A stretch of 64,000 nt of DNA from Streptococcaceae bacterium AF54-32pH5A (GCA_027682205.1 JAQDAD010000001.1:682001-746000), one strand, 5' to 3'. Shown: positions 35,479 to 45,509, counted from the first letter of the stretch. Program-made: numbers and translations. The notes: a model not told the origin generated them from the sequence alone.

Positions 35479-37213
35479 CTTCTTCTCCTTTCATTTCCAA
35501 CTGCTGAGACTGATAAGTTTGGGCATACCAGCCATCCAAGGCTAGCAAGTCTTCGTGCCTGCCCCGTTCAATAATCTGTCCATTCTGCAGGACCAAGATC
35601 AGATCTGCATGGACAACTGCGCTGAGACGATGGGCTGTGATGATGGTTGTCTTGTCCTTACGCGTTTCCTTAAGATTGTCGATAATAGCATACTCTGTCT
35701 TGGCATCCACGGCGGACAAGGAATCATCTAAAATCAAAATGTCAGGGTCTAAAATCATCGCCCGACTCATAGCCAGACGCTGCTTTTGACCACCAGAGAG
35801 ACTGACTCCCTTTTCACCAATGAGGGTATCAAATCCTTGGGGCATGTCAACAATGTCTTGGTAAACCTGCGCAAGCTTCGTAGCTTCCTCGACTGCTGAA
35901 AGCGACAAATTAGGATTACCAAAACGGATATTGTCTAAGATAGAGGTTGCAAAGAGGAACTGGTCCTGAGGGACATAGCCCATGAGACTGCGAAGGTCTG
36001 TCAGACGGTAGTCGCGAATATCGTGACCGTTTAGGTAAATAGCTCCCTTATCCACATCGTACTCACGTAGGAGAAGCTTGATCAAAGACGTTTTCCCAGA
36101 ACCTGTCTGTCCGACCAAGCCCAGGGTTTGCCCTTTTTCCAAACTAAAGTAAATATCCGTCAGTGTCTCCTCATCTTCAAAAGCAAAGCTGTCAACAGCA
36201 TACTCCAGACACCCATTTTCAATACTGTCCAGAGGAATCTCAGGGTCTTGTACAGGTGATTCCTGAGACAAAAGAGCCTCAATCCGCTGATAGGACACCT
36301 TCCCTCGCTGAGTGATATTAAAGAGGAAACCGATGGCCATAAGAGGCCAAACCAGCATATCCAAGTAGCTGATAAAGGTGAACAGATTTCCAACCGTGAT
36401 TTGCCTCTTCTGAACCATCAAAGAGCCGACCAAAAGGGTTAACACATAGGAGGAACCAACAAACAAGAGAACCATGGGATCAAAGAGGCTATCGTATTTC
36501 ATTGTTTGCAGGTTCTTTTGGAAGGTCAATTCATTGACTTCCTGAAAGGACTCCAGCTCGTTCGCCTGATAACCAAAAGACTTGGTCACTTTGATACCTG
36601 ATACGGACTCCTGCACCTTGTTATTGAGTTCGGAAAAGGCAGCCTGCGATTCGCCGAAAGCCTTGTGAGTCTTTCTCCCTAGACGACTGGTCGCATAAGC
36701 CATGAAAGGCAGGGGCAAAATGGCAACTAGCGTCATCTGCCAGGAAATGCTAAAGAGCATAGTCAGCAAAGTCACTAGAGCCGTGATAGAGGCATCCACT
36801 GCAGACATGACCCCACCACCTGACAGACGAGTTAGGGCATTGATATCATTGGTTGCATGCGCCATCAGATCCCCCGTCCGATAGGTCTGATAAAAGGCTG
36901 GCGACATCTTGGTGAAGTGCTCAAACAAGCGAGACCGCATAATCTGCCCCAAACGGTAGGAAGTCCCAAGGATATACATGCGCCAAACATAGCGCAGATA
37001 GTACATCCCCACAGCTGCAAGAAGCAGATAAAGGAGGTTCAAAAGCAGGTCCTGCTGACTTAATTGTCCCGAAGTGATGGCATCAATCACTCGCCCCATA
37101 ACCATGGGAGGGATGAGATTGAGGACGGAAACCAAGACTAGGGCCACAATTCCGACTAGATAACGGCGTTTTTCGAGTTTGAAAAACCACCAGAGTTTTC
37201 GAATAATGGACAT
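35468..37213 (-). CDS. ABC exporter half-transporter, first subunit (degenerate catalytic site)
   Basis: A 581-residue exporter. The membrane domain spans about 15-310. Walker A is GQTGSGKTS, the signature LSGGQKQRL is canonical, but Walker B is LILDDSLSAVD with Asp replacing the catalytic Glu. ATG 37213 follows AGAAAGGA; the TTG seven codons earlier is not favoured. It overlaps the second subunit by 11 bases, so equal amounts are expected. The region upstream (37214-37267) has a hairpin-like AAACCTGAGG/CCTCAGGTTT that ends the DUF421 pair. Confidence 0.9.
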   Translation of the reverse strand: MSIIRKLWWFFKLEKRRYLVGIVALVLVSVLNLIPPMVMGRVIDAITSGQLSQQDLLLNLLYLLLAAVGMYYLRYVWRMYILGTSYRLGQIMRSRLFEHFTKMSPAFYQTYRTGDLMAHATNDINALTRLSGGGVMSAVDASITALVTLLTMLFSISWQMTLVAILPLPFMAYATSRLGRKTHKAFGESQAAFSELNNKVQESVSGIKVTKSFGYQANELESFQEVNELTFQKNLQTMKYDSLFDPMVLLFVGSSYVLTLLVGSLMVQKRQITVGNLFTFISYLDMLVWPLMAIGFLFNITQRGKVSYQRIEALLSQESPVQDPEIPLDSIENGCLEYAVDSFAFEDEETLTDIYFSLEKGQTLGLVGQTGSGKTSLIKLLLREYDVDKGAIYLNGHDIRDYRLTDLRSLMGYVPQDQFLFATSILDNIRFGNPNLSLSAVEEATKLAQVYQDIVDMPQGFDTLIGEKGVSLSGGQKQRLAMSRAMILDPDILILDDSLSAVDAKTEYAIIDNLKETRKDKTTIITAHRLSAVVHADLILVLQNGQIIERGRHEDLLALDGWYAQTYQSQQLEMKGEEDAE

Positions 37214-37240
37214 AAAATTCCTTTCTGATTGCAAATGGAA

Positions 37241-37267
37241 ACCTGAGGCAGAGACCTCAGGTTTTTC
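37241..37267 (-). terminator. Terminator of the DUF3290-DUF421 pair
   Basis: AACCTGAGG-cagaga-CCTCAGGTT on the minus strand is a 9-bp stem with T-run (fwd 37240-37264). It precedes the ABC exporter start. Confidence 0.75.
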
Positions 37268-37903
37268 TTATTCATAGGTTACGACGGTGACGGCACCCTT
37301 GTCATACTCAGCGATAAAGATATTGGCTACATTGTCATGTCCTTGTTTGCTGAGATTATCAAGCAGCCATTCCTCACTACGGCCTATTGATTCCAAAACT
37401 TCTACTTGGACGACGCCGTCTGTGACAACAGGATACTTGGGATTTTCATCTCCCATTTGGACTACGATGAGTTGCCCATTTTGCTCCTGCACAGCGCGTT
37501 TGACTTGTTTCATCTGGAAAATTCCTTGGCTACGAAGTTTGAGAGCTACATCTGCCGCAGACAAACCAACCGAACGACAGGCTTCAGGATCAATCTGTCC
37601 ATTTTTGATGAGCAGAGTTGGTTTCCCGTCAATCAAGCGTTTCACAAGGCGAACATTGTTGTTGAGCCACTTGAGAGTCAAGACCAAAATGGTCCACATG
37701 ATCAAGATAACTGCGTACTGAAGAATACTGATGGAACTATTGTAAATCACCCCACCGATGATACCACCCAGAACATAGTTCTGGATTTGATCTGTCGCCG
37801 AGTTAGGTGCCAGATTCCCCTTTCCTGTCACGTTGATGACAAAAACAAGTGAGAAAAGCCCCAAGGCTAGTTTGATTAAAATTTCGATATAATTGAGTGT
37901 CAT
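37268..37903 (-). CDS. DUF421 (YetF-like) membrane protein
   Basis: A 211-residue protein. Three membrane segments at the start (IEILIKLALGLFSLVFVINV onwards) are followed by soluble DUF421 repeats: GKPTLLIKNGQIDPEA and LRSQGIFQMKQVKRAV. In Bacillus members of this family affect spore germination or metal stress; here unknown. Its ATG overlaps the DUF3290 stop by 4 bases. Confidence 0.87.
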   Translation of the reverse strand: MTLNYIEILIKLALGLFSLVFVINVTGKGNLAPNSATDQIQNYVLGGIIGGVIYNSSISILQYAVILIMWTILVLTLKWLNNNVRLVKRLIDGKPTLLIKNGQIDPEACRSVGLSAADVALKLRSQGIFQMKQVKRAVQEQNGQLIVVQMGDENPKYPVVTDGVVQVEVLESIGRSEEWLLDNLSKQGHDNVANIFIAEYDKGAVTVVTYE

Positions 37904-38355
37904 TTGTTCACCTCCACCAGTTCAATCGCACCTGTCTGATACAATTCTACTTTCTCTAACAGATACTTGTCTGGCTCACTGCCGTTAAGGGCCCGATAAT
38001 AGCGATCTCCCACCTTGAGAAGTGCTCCATCAGTAGCTGCAGATGTATTGACATAAACTTCCGACTTGTCAACTCCCAAATCTTTGGAAACAACCTCGAT
38101 GAAATGAAGTGAAGTCTGAAATTTATTGTTAGAAACTTGATTGTTTTGGTAAGTCGAGATACTAATCAAAAGGAGAGCCAGTAAGGTCAAGGCTGAAATC
38201 ATGACCAACTCACGAAACTTGGTCCCCTTTTTATCATGGTATGCCTTAAAAGCAAAAAATCCTATAACAGCTAATAGGACAATCCCAAGGCCAACCATGA
38301 TACTATTTTGCTGACTAATTTGGCTAAGTACATAATCATATGAGTAAAATTTCAT
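37900..38355 (-). CDS. DUF3290 family membrane protein
   Basis: A 151-residue protein with two membrane helices (about 20-40 and 51-66) and an extracytoplasmic C-terminal domain (VYVNTSAATDGALLKVGDRY). DUF3290 genes regularly precede DUF421 genes, as here, so the two products probably interact. AAAAGGAG precedes the ATG. Confidence 0.85.
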   Translation of the reverse strand: MKFYSYDYVLSQISQQNSIMVGLGIVLLAVIGFFAFKAYHDKKGTKFRELVMISALTLLALLLISISTYQNNQVSNNKFQTSLHFIEVVSKDLGVDKSEVYVNTSAATDGALLKVGDRYYRALNGSEPDKYLLEKVELYQTGAIELVEVNK

Positions 38356-38488
38356 TTATTTTCACTCCTTTTCATAAAATCATTCTTCATTATAAACGAA
38401 ATAAGATGATTTTTCAAACCATACGTTGGGGAAATAGACCATTTTTTGGTATAATATAGTCTATAATCTCAATGAAAAAGGTAACTTT

Positions 38489-39316
38489 ATGAAACTTATC
38501 TCATGGAATATTGATTCCCTCAATGCAGCCCTAACGAGCGACTCTGCTCGCGCCAAACTGTCACAGGAAGTACTACAAACTTTGGCGGCTGAAAATGCCG
38601 ATATTATCGCTATCCAAGAAACCAAACTTTCTGCCAAGGGTCCTACAAAAAAACATCTGGAAATTTTAGAAGAGCTCTTCCCAGGCTACGAAAACACATG
38701 GCGTTCTTCCCAAGAACCTGCCCGTAAAGGCTATGCTGGAACCATGTTTCTTTATAAGAAAGAACTCACACCGACTATCAGCTTCCCAGAGATTGGAGCC
38801 CCGTCTACCATGGACTTGGAGGGTCGTATCATCACCTTGGAATTTGATGCATTTTTCGTAACGCAAGTTTACACTCCAAACGCTGGCGATGGTTTGAAAC
38901 GCTTGGAAGAACGTCAAGTCTGGGATGTGAAATATGCTGAGTATCTAGCTGAGTTAGACAAAGAAAAACCAGTTCTGGCTACTGGAGACTACAACGTAGC
39001 CCACAAGGAAATCGACCTTGCAAACCCTGCCAGCAACCGCCGTTCACCTGGATTTACAGACGAAGAACGTGCTGGATTTACCAACCTCTTGGCAACTGGA
39101 TTTACCGACACCTTCCGTCATCTTCACGGCGATGTCCCAGAACGTTACACTTGGTGGGCGCAACGCAGCAAAACTTCTAAAATCAACAATACTGGCTGGA
39201 GAATCGACTACTGGCTCACCAGTAACCGCGTCGCTGACAAGGTAACCAAGTCAGACATGATTGACTCAGGAGCTCGTCAAGACCATACACCGATTGTATT
39301 GGAAATTGAACTTTAA
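38489..39316 (+). CDS. exoA: Exodeoxyribonuclease III / AP endonuclease
   Basis: A 275-residue EEP-fold nuclease. LISWNIDSLN, ADIIAIQETKLS (catalytic Glu), GRIITLEF, LATGDYNVAHKEIDL and WRIDYWLTSN then ARQDHTPIVLEI supply all metal and catalytic residues. It repairs abasic sites in the base-excision pathway. A TATAAT at about 38450 lies upstream of AAAAAGG. Confidence 0.95.
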   Translation: MKLISWNIDSLNAALTSDSARAKLSQEVLQTLAAENADIIAIQETKLSAKGPTKKHLEILEELFPGYENTWRSSQEPARKGYAGTMFLYKKELTPTISFPEIGAPSTMDLEGRIITLEFDAFFVTQVYTPNAGDGLKRLEERQVWDVKYAEYLAELDKEKPVLATGDYNVAHKEIDLANPASNRRSPGFTDEERAGFTNLLATGFTDTFRHLHGDVPERYTWWAQRSKTSKINNTGWRIDYWLTSNRVADKVTKSDMIDSGARQDHTPIVLEIEL

Positions 39317-39327
39317 GGATTTTCACG

Positions 39328-39714
39328 ATGAACTACAATGCAGTTATTCCCGAGTTTATGGTATCGAATATCGAACAGTCCCGTTCCTTCTACTGCGATT
39401 TACTCGGTTTTAGGATCGAATACGAGCGTCCAGAAGAAAAATTTCTCTTTCTTTCTCTTGAAGAATGCCAGCTAATGCTAGAGGAAGGAACCCCCGAGGA
39501 ACTGGCTAACCTTACCTATCCTTTTGGAAAAGGTGTCAACCTATCCTTTGGTATAAAGGATGTCCCACAACTTTATCAAAAAGTGATCGAAGCCAACTAT
39601 CCTATTTATCGTCCTTTGACCAAGAGAACATTTCGTGTTGGGGATCACTATATCTATCCTCACGAATTTGCAGTTTTGGATCCAGATGGCTATTTTTTAA
39701 GATTTAGCGAATAG
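39328..39714 (+). CDS. VOC / glyoxalase-bleomycin resistance family protein
   Basis: A 128-residue protein starting AVIPEFMVSNIEQSRSFYCD, with FLFLSLEECQLMLEEG and a C-terminal LDPDGYFLRF that closes the fold. These match bleomycin-resistance-type VOC proteins. It is 11 bases after exoA in the same direction. Metal or drug binding is not proven. Confidence 0.85.
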   Translation: MNYNAVIPEFMVSNIEQSRSFYCDLLGFRIEYERPEEKFLFLSLEECQLMLEEGTPEELANLTYPFGKGVNLSFGIKDVPQLYQKVIEANYPIYRPLTKRTFRVGDHYIYPHEFAVLDPDGYFLRFSE

Positions 39715-39722
39715 AAATATAG

Positions 39723-39757
39723 AAACCTGCAATACCGTATCGTGTTGTAGGTTTTTG
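39723..39757 (+). terminator. Terminator of exoA-VOC
   Basis: AAACCTGCAAtaccgtatcgTGTTGTAGGTTTTTG forms an interrupted stem with a T-run. Confidence 0.75.
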
Positions 39758-39860
39758 TTCGTTCGCTTTTTTTATCCAAATCCTAACAAAATATTTGATT
39801 TCTAAAGCTATTTGGTGTAAAATAATGACATTAACGTTATCGTGTTTGATAATGGTAGTA

Positions 39861-39933
39861 TTTTACTTGTTGATGTCGTGAATTGGCACGACGTTTCTAC
39901 AAGGTGCCGGAACACCTAACAATGAGTAAGTCT
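39861..39933 (+). promoter_or_regulatory. Purine (guanine-type) riboswitch aptamer
   Basis: P1 TTACTT/GAGTAA, P2 GTCGTG/ACGAC with loop AATTGGC, the core GTTTCTAC, and P3 AGGTG/CACCT with loop CCGGAA fit the purine aptamer. It lies upstream of xpt-pbuX, the standard target, and the pairing base after P3 is AAC (guanine type inferred from target). A terminator follows. Confidence 0.82.
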
Positions 39934-39963
39934 GTTGAAGGTATGTTTTTGCCATACCTATTT

Positions 39964-39999
39964 GGAGGGCTTGCTTATCTGTTAAGTAGGTCCTTTTTT
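39964..39999 (+). terminator. Riboswitch-controlled terminator before xpt
   Basis: GGAGGGCTTGCTTA pairs with TAAGTAGGTCC across TCTGT, followed by TTTTTT. It is the expression platform of the aptamer: ligand binding should allow this stem. Confidence 0.7.
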
Positions 40000-40065
40000 C
40001 TAGCCCTTTTTGAGATGATAAAGGCGATAGAAAAACACAAAAGAGTTTAGACTTTAGGAGGTCTT

Positions 40066-40647
40066 ATGAAATTATTAGAAGAGCGCATCCTTCAGGATGG
40101 GCATATCTTGGGTGACAACATCCTCAAGGTAGATTCCTTTCTAACCCATCAAGTTGACTATCGTTTGATGCGAGAGATTGGTAAGGTTTTTGCGGACAAG
40201 TTCGCAACTGCTGGCATTACCAAGGTTGTGACCATTGAAGCGTCGGGCATTGCCCCTGCTGTTTTTACAGCTGAAGCCTTAGATGTTCCCATGATTTTCG
40301 CAAAGAAAGCTAAAAACATCACCATGAACGAAGGCATCTTAACTGCCGAAGTCTACTCCTTTACCAAGCAGGTGACCAGTACGGTTTCCGTCGCTGGTAA
40401 ATTCCTCTCACCAGAGGACAAGGTCTTGATTATCGATGATTTCCTTGCTAATGGCCAAGCTGCCAAAGGCTTGATTCACATCATCGAACAAGCCGGTGCA
40501 AAAGTCGAAGCCATCGGTATCGTGATTGAAAAATCCTTCCAAGATGGTCGTGACTTGCTCGAGAAAGCTGGCTATCCAGTCCTATCACTCGCTCGTTTGG
40601 AACGTTTTGAAAACGGTCAAGTCGTATTTAAGGAGGCAGATCTCTAA
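40066..40647 (+). CDS. xpt: Xanthine phosphoribosyltransferase
   Basis: A 193-residue type I PRTase. [17 protein letters not shown] is the PRPP-binding motif, and [13 protein letters not shown] and [13 protein letters not shown] are typical of Xpt. It salvages xanthine to XMP. AGGAGG sits before the ATG. Its stop (TAATG) overlaps the pbuX start by 1 base. Confidence 0.95.
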   Translation: MKLLEERILQDGHILGDNILKVDSFLTHQVDYRLMREIGKVFADKFATAGITKVVTIEASGIAPAVFTAEALDVPMIFAKKAKNITMNEGILTAEVYSFTKQVTSTVSVAGKFLSPEDKVLIIDDFLANGQAAKGLIHIIEQAGAKVEAIGIVIEKSFQDGRDLLEKAGYPVLSLARLERFENGQVVFKEADL

Positions 40648-41909
40648 TGCAAACTCAAGAAAAACACTCGCAGGCTGCGGTTCTAGGGCTTCAGCACTTA
40701 CTAGCCATGTACTCAGGTTCTATCCTGGTTCCTATCATGATTGCGACAGCTCTTGGCTACTCTGCTGAGCAATTGACCTACCTAATTTCTACAGATATTT
40801 TCATGTGTGGGGTGGCGACCTTCCTCCAACTCCAACTCAACAAATACTTTGGGATTGGACTACCAGTCGTTCTCGGAGTGGCCTTCCAATCCGTCGCTCC
40901 CTTGATTATGATTGGGCAAAGCCATGGCAGTGGTGCTATGTTTGGTGCCCTTATCGCATCAGGGATTTACGTGGTTTTGATTTCAGGCATCTTCTCAAAA
41001 GTGGCCAATCTTTTCCCTTCTATCGTAACCGGATCTGTTATTACGACTATTGGATTGACCTTGATTCCTGTCGCTATTGGAAATATGGGAAATAACGTTC
41101 CAGAGCCAACTGGTCAAAGCCTCTTGCTTGCAGCGATCACTGTTTTGATTATCCTCTTGATTAACATCTTTACCAAAGGATTTATCAAGTCCATCTCTAT
41201 TTTGATTGGTCTGGTTGTCGGAACCGCCATCGCTGCTACCATGGGATTGGTGGACTTCTCACCTGTTGCGGCGGCACCGCTTGTCCATGTCCCAACTCCA
41301 CTCTACTTTGGGATGCCAACCTTTGAAATCTCATCTATTGTCATGATGTGTATCATCGCAACGGTGTCCATGGTGGAGTCAACTGGTGTTTACCTGGCCT
41401 TGTCTGATATCACAAAGGATCCAATCGACAGCACGCGCCTGCGTAACGGTTACCGCGCAGAAGGTTTGGCCGTGCTTCTCGGAGGAATCTTTAACACCTT
41501 CCCTTACACAGGATTTTCACAAAACGTTGGCTTGGTCAAATTGTCTGGTATCAAGACTCGCCTGCCAATCTACTACGCAGCTGGTTTCCTAGTCCTCCTT
41601 GGACTCCTACCTAAGTTTGGCGCGCTCGCTCAAATCATTCCGAGCCCTGTTCTTGGAGGAGCCATGCTGGTGATGTTTGGATTTGTTTCCCTTCAAGGGA
41701 TGCAAATCCTCGCCCGCGTTGACTTTGCTAACAATGAGCATAACTTCCTTATCGCAGCTGTTTCAATCGCTGCAGGTGTTGGACTCAACAATAGCAATCT
41801 CTTTGTCAGCATGCCGACAGCCTTCCAAATGTTCTTCTCAAATGGAATTGTCGTAGCCAGCCTACTTGCCATTGTACTCAATGCCGTACTAAATCGGAAA
41901 AAGAAATAA
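40647..41909 (+). CDS. pbuX: Xanthine permease
   Basis: A 420-residue NCS2 transporter with about 14 helices. GLQHLLAMYSGSILVPIMIA at the start, ESTGVYLALSDI and the NTFPYTGFSQNVGLV motif are diagnostic. It imports xanthine for Xpt and is under the same purine riboswitch. The start overlaps the xpt stop (TAATG). Confidence 0.94.
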   Translation: MQTQEKHSQAAVLGLQHLLAMYSGSILVPIMIATALGYSAEQLTYLISTDIFMCGVATFLQLQLNKYFGIGLPVVLGVAFQSVAPLIMIGQSHGSGAMFGALIASGIYVVLISGIFSKVANLFPSIVTGSVITTIGLTLIPVAIGNMGNNVPEPTGQSLLLAAITVLIILLINIFTKGFIKSISILIGLVVGTAIAATMGLVDFSPVAAAPLVHVPTPLYFGMPTFEISSIVMMCIIATVSMVESTGVYLALSDITKDPIDSTRLRNGYRAEGLAVLLGGIFNTFPYTGFSQNVGLVKLSGIKTRLPIYYAAGFLVLLGLLPKFGALAQIIPSPVLGGAMLVMFGFVSLQGMQILARVDFANNEHNFLIAAVSIAAGVGLNNSNLFVSMPTAFQMFFSNGIVVASLLAIVLNAVLNRKKK

Positions 41910-41932
41910 GAAAAAAGAGGTGTGAGCCTCCA

Positions 41933-41985
41933 GATTGAAGAAAAAGTTCATTTTGGACGATTTCTCCAATCTTTTTCTTTATGTT
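41933..41985 (+). terminator. Probable terminator of pbuX
   Basis: AGATTGAAGAAA and TTTCTCCAATCT pair across about 20 bases and are followed by TTTTTC. Confidence 0.6.
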
Positions 41986-42127
41986 TAAAACAAAGCTACT
42001 CCTAAAAACGTTGAAACAATAGCTGTCCTAAGAAGATATACATTAAATCAGAAGCTACATTATTTCCAAAATAATTATAAGAGTATCTACTTTCTAATAG
42101 GTTGTTCAAAAAGTTTTCAAAATCATA

Positions 42128-42174
42128 AAAACGCATAATATCAGGCATTCAAAAACCTTGATATTATGCGTTTT
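42128..42174. repeat. 16-bp perfect inverted repeat (bidirectional terminator or MITE-like)
   Basis: AAAACGCATAATATCA at 42128-42143 pairs perfectly with 42159-42174 around a 15-base loop. It lies between the convergent pbuX and DUF3165/typA genes. Otherwise 41985-42233 holds nothing recognisable. Confidence 0.7.
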
Positions 42175-42233
42175 ATCAGGGAAAAATTTACTAAATTTTC
42201 TCCTCAAACTGAGTCATTGCCCAGCCTCTTCTA

Positions 42234-42488
42234 TCATCTTCTTTTACCCTTTTTTACAGGCATGAGCGTAATGTCCCTCAAGCTAAAGTAGGCTAGGGCC
42301 AGCATGGCGATTGTGACAAAGAATTCTGTCGGTAATTGGAAGATTTGCAAGATGGACAACATCAACAAAATCAAGAGTGCAACAACCACAAAGACCAAGA
42401 TAACGATGTTGACTGTTCCTTTGATACTTTGGGGTGTCGCAAATACATAGAGTAGTAATAAGAGTATCCCTATGATTAAATAGACCAT
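42234..42488 (-). CDS. DUF3165 family membrane protein
   Basis: An 84-residue protein with three membrane segments (starting MVYLIIGILLLLLYVF) and a basic tail MPVKKGKRR. It fits the streptococcal DUF3165 family regularly found after typA, here 19 bases downstream. Function unknown. Confidence 0.8.
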   Translation of the reverse strand: MVYLIIGILLLLLYVFATPQSIKGTVNIVILVFVVVALLILLMLSILQIFQLPTEFFVTIAMLALAYFSLRDITLMPVKKGKRR

Positions 42489-42507
42489 CTTTATCTCTTT
42501 CTAGCTG

Positions 42508-44349
42508 TTACTCAGCTGATTTTTTCTTTTTGTTGGCTTTCTCACGCTCTGCCTTGTTGAGGATTTGCTTGCGCAAACGGATAGACTCAGGCGTTACTTC
42601 CATGTATTCGTCGTCGTTCAAGAACTCAAGTGACTCTTCAAGGGTCAAGATACGAGGCGTCTTGATGACAGCTGTTTGGTCCTTGGTAGCAGAACGAACG
42701 TTGGTCATTTGTTTGGCCTTGGTGATATTAACTGTCAAGTCATTTTCACGAGAATTTTCACCGATAATCATTCCTTCGTAAACCTCAGTACCTGGGTTAA
42801 CAAAGATAGTTCCACGTTCTTCGATCGACATGATTGAGTAAGTTGTAGCCTTACCAGCATCGATGGAAACAAGGGCACCACGGTGACGACCACCGATTTC
42901 CCCTGGTATCAATGGCAAGTATTGGTCGAAGGTATGGTTCATGATACCGTAACCACGAGTCATTGACAAGAACTCAGTTGAGTACCCAATCAAACCACGC
43001 GCTGGAACAAGGAAGACCAAACGAGTTTGGCCATTACCAGTTGAAATCATATCCAACATTTCACCCTTACGTTCAGAAAGGCTTTGGATAACAGATCCTT
43101 GGTATTCTTCTGGAGTGTCGATTTGCACGCGCTCAAATGGCTCACATTTGACACCATCGATTTCTTTTACAATAACCTCTGGACGAGATACTTGAAGTTC
43201 ATAACCCTCACGACGCATGGTTTCGATAAGAATTGACAAGTGCAATTCTCCACGTCCTGAAACTGTCCATTTATCTGGTGAATCAGTTGGGTCAACACGA
43301 AGGGAAACGTCTGTTTGCAATTCTGCCTGCAAACGTTCTTCCACCTTACGAGAAGTTACCCATTTCCCTTCACGACCTGCAAATGGTGAGTTGTTTACCA
43401 AGAAAGTCATCTGAAGAGTTGGCTCATCGATGTGAAGGATTGGAAGTGGTTCAATAGCATCTGTCGGAGTAATGGTTTCGCCGACAAAGATATCTTCCAT
43501 ACCTGAAACGGCAATCAAGTCACCGGCTTTGGCTTCTTGGATTTCACGACGTTCCAAACCAAAGAAACCAAAGAGTTTTGTGACACGGAAGTTCTTGGTT
43601 GTACCATCAAGTTTAGAGAGGGTAACTTGGTCCCCAACTTTCACACTACCGCGGAAGACACGACCAATACCGATACGACCAACGAAGTCATTATAGTCCA
43701 AAAGAGACACTTGGAACTGCAAAGGCTCATCTGAGTTGTCTACTGGAGCTGGGATATGGTCGATGATGGTATCGAAGATTGGTGCCATTGTTTTTTCTTG
43801 ATCAGCAGGATCATCTGACAAGGAAGATGTTCCGTTGATAGCTGAAGCATAAACAACTGGGAAATCAAGCTGGTCATCATCTGCGCCAAGCTCGATGAAG
43901 AGTTCCAAGACTTCGTCCACTACTTCTGCTGGGCGAGCTGATGGTTTATCGATTTTGTTGACAACCACGATTGGGACAAGGTCTTGTTCCAAGGCTTTTT
44001 TCAATACGAAACGAGTCTGTGGCATGGTTCCTTCGTAGGCATCTACGACCAAGACAACACCGTCAACCATTTTCATGATACGCTCAACTTCTCCACCGAA
44101 GTCCGCGTGTCCTGGTGTGTCCATGATATTGATACGAGTTCCGTTGTAGGCAACGGCTGTATTTTTAGCAAGGATGGTAATTCCACGCTCTTTTTCGATA
44201 TCGTTTGAGTCCATAGCGCGCTCTGCCAATTCAGTACGTGCATCAAGCGTTTCTGATTGTTTCAATAATTCGTCAACGAGGGTTGTTTTCCCGTGGTCAA
44301 CGTGGGCAATAATGGCTACGTTACGGATATCTTCTCTTAATTTTGTCAT
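42508..44349 (-). CDS. typA: Translational GTPase TypA/BipA
   Basis: A 613-residue translation-factor GTPase. [15 protein letters not shown] (P-loop), [14 protein letters not shown] and [11 protein letters not shown] are the G motifs; [19 protein letters not shown] is the TypA C-terminal signature. It binds ribosomes in stress and assists assembly. ATG 44349 has GAGGAAATC before it; the frame is open to 44409 but without a ribosome site. It is divergent from rsuA. Confidence 0.96.
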   Translation of the reverse strand: MTKLREDIRNVAIIAHVDHGKTTLVDELLKQSETLDARTELAERAMDSNDIEKERGITILAKNTAVAYNGTRINIMDTPGHADFGGEVERIMKMVDGVVLVVDAYEGTMPQTRFVLKKALEQDLVPIVVVNKIDKPSARPAEVVDEVLELFIELGADDDQLDFPVVYASAINGTSSLSDDPADQEKTMAPIFDTIIDHIPAPVDNSDEPLQFQVSLLDYNDFVGRIGIGRVFRGSVKVGDQVTLSKLDGTTKNFRVTKLFGFFGLERREIQEAKAGDLIAVSGMEDIFVGETITPTDAIEPLPILHIDEPTLQMTFLVNNSPFAGREGKWVTSRKVEERLQAELQTDVSLRVDPTDSPDKWTVSGRGELHLSILIETMRREGYELQVSRPEVIVKEIDGVKCEPFERVQIDTPEEYQGSVIQSLSERKGEMLDMISTGNGQTRLVFLVPARGLIGYSTEFLSMTRGYGIMNHTFDQYLPLIPGEIGGRHRGALVSIDAGKATTYSIMSIEERGTIFVNPGTEVYEGMIIGENSRENDLTVNITKAKQMTNVRSATKDQTAVIKTPRILTLEESLEFLNDDEYMEVTPESIRLRKQILNKAEREKANKKKKSAE

Positions 44350-44509
44350 GATTTCCTCTATAATATTTAAATTTTTATTTCTAACTGAACAATTATACCA
44401 CAGTCTCATTCAAAAATCACAGTTCAGCTAAGTGTAAATGTTTTCACTCTGCTTTTCTAGTCAAGGCAACTCTTTTCAAAGTCAGAGACTTATGATAAGA
44501 TAGGCTGGT

Positions 44510-45235
44510 ATGCGTTTAGATAGATTATTAGCCCAAGAAAAGGTCAGTCGCAAGGCTATGAAACAGGCACTTCTAAAAAAAGAAATCCTAGTGGACGATT
44601 GTCCAGCCAGCTCCCTCGCTCAAAATGTCGACACTGGATTACAGAAATTAGTCTTTCAAGGACGGCAAATCCAAGGATATGAGCACAATTATCTCATGCT
44701 TCATAAGCCAAACGGAGTCGTTACAGCTAGTAAGGATAAGAAACTGCCAACCGTCATGGACCTAGTCCCCAAAAATATCCAGTCAGACCAACTCTACGCG
44801 ATAGGTAGGCTAGACCGCGATACGACAGGACTGCTCCTTTTGACAGACAATGGACCTCTTGGTTTTCAACTCCTCCATCCCCAATATCATGTAGATAAAA
44901 CTTACCAAGTCAAGGTTAATGGACCGCTCTCATCCGACCATATCCAAAAGTTCAAAGATGGAATCGTCTTTTTAGATGGAACACTCTGCAAACCAGCCAA
45001 ACTAGAAATTCTATCCGTAAGCCCTACAGAGAGCCATGCCTCCATCACCATCTCTGAAGGGAAATTTCATCAGGTTAAAAAAATGTTCCTCTCAGTTGGT
45101 GTCAAGGTAACCTCTCTCAAACGAGTTCAGTTCGGTGATTTCACTTTAGACCCAGAACTGGCAGAAGGTCAATTCCGTACCTTGAATCCAGAAGAATTAG
45201 AGATGATTAAAAAACACTTGGAAAAAAGTGGATAA
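44510..45235 (+). CDS. rsuA: 16S rRNA pseudouridine synthase RsuA
   Basis: A 241-residue protein: S4 domain at the start (MRLDRLLAQEKVSRKAMKQ), then the catalytic-Asp motif GRLDRDTTGLLLLTDNG and the C-terminal ISEGKFHQVKKMF. It makes pseudouridine 516 of 16S rRNA. It has no obvious ribosome site immediately upstream except a GATAGG. A terminator follows. Confidence 0.92.
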   Translation: MRLDRLLAQEKVSRKAMKQALLKKEILVDDCPASSLAQNVDTGLQKLVFQGRQIQGYEHNYLMLHKPNGVVTASKDKKLPTVMDLVPKNIQSDQLYAIGRLDRDTTGLLLLTDNGPLGFQLLHPQYHVDKTYQVKVNGPLSSDHIQKFKDGIVFLDGTLCKPAKLEILSVSPTESHASITISEGKFHQVKKMFLSVGVKVTSLKRVQFGDFTLDPELAEGQFRTLNPEELEMIKKHLEKSG

Positions 45236-45238
45236 AAC

Positions 45239-45271
45239 AAAAAAGCTTTATGTTTAAAGCTTTTTTTGTTT
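45239..45271. terminator. Bidirectional terminator of rsuA and the DUF4190-like gene
   Basis: AAAAAAGCTTTAtgttTAAAGCTTTTTTT is a near-symmetrical stem with T's on both strands, between two convergent genes. Confidence 0.85.
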
Positions 45272-45275
45272 TTAC

Positions 45276-45509
45276 CTATCTAAAAAATATCGCAATGGTT
45301 AGAATCCAATTAAGTACAGAAACCACAAGTCCTATGATATTCAGAATTTTTTCTGTTTTATAGTCTAATTGTGACTCTTTTTGATATGAAATAGCCAAGA
45401 CTAATCCTATGATCCCCAAAATCAGACCTACAATTGGAAATAACAAACCGAGCACAATAGATAGGATACCTAAAACAAGTGAAGGTTTTTTCTTTTGTTG
45501 TGAATTCAT
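45276..45509 (-). CDS. Small DUF4190-like membrane protein
   Basis: A 77-residue protein with KKKPSLVLGILSIVLGLLFP and GLILGIIGLVLAISYQKE, the repeated G-L-I helix pair of DUF4190, then a third helix at the C-terminus. The ATG at 45509 has AAGGAG 11 bases upstream and is preferred over a start at 45551. Function unknown. Confidence 0.7.
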   Translation of the reverse strand: MNSQQKKKPSLVLGILSIVLGLLFPIVGLILGIIGLVLAISYQKESQLDYKTEKILNIIGLVVSVLNWILTIAIFFR

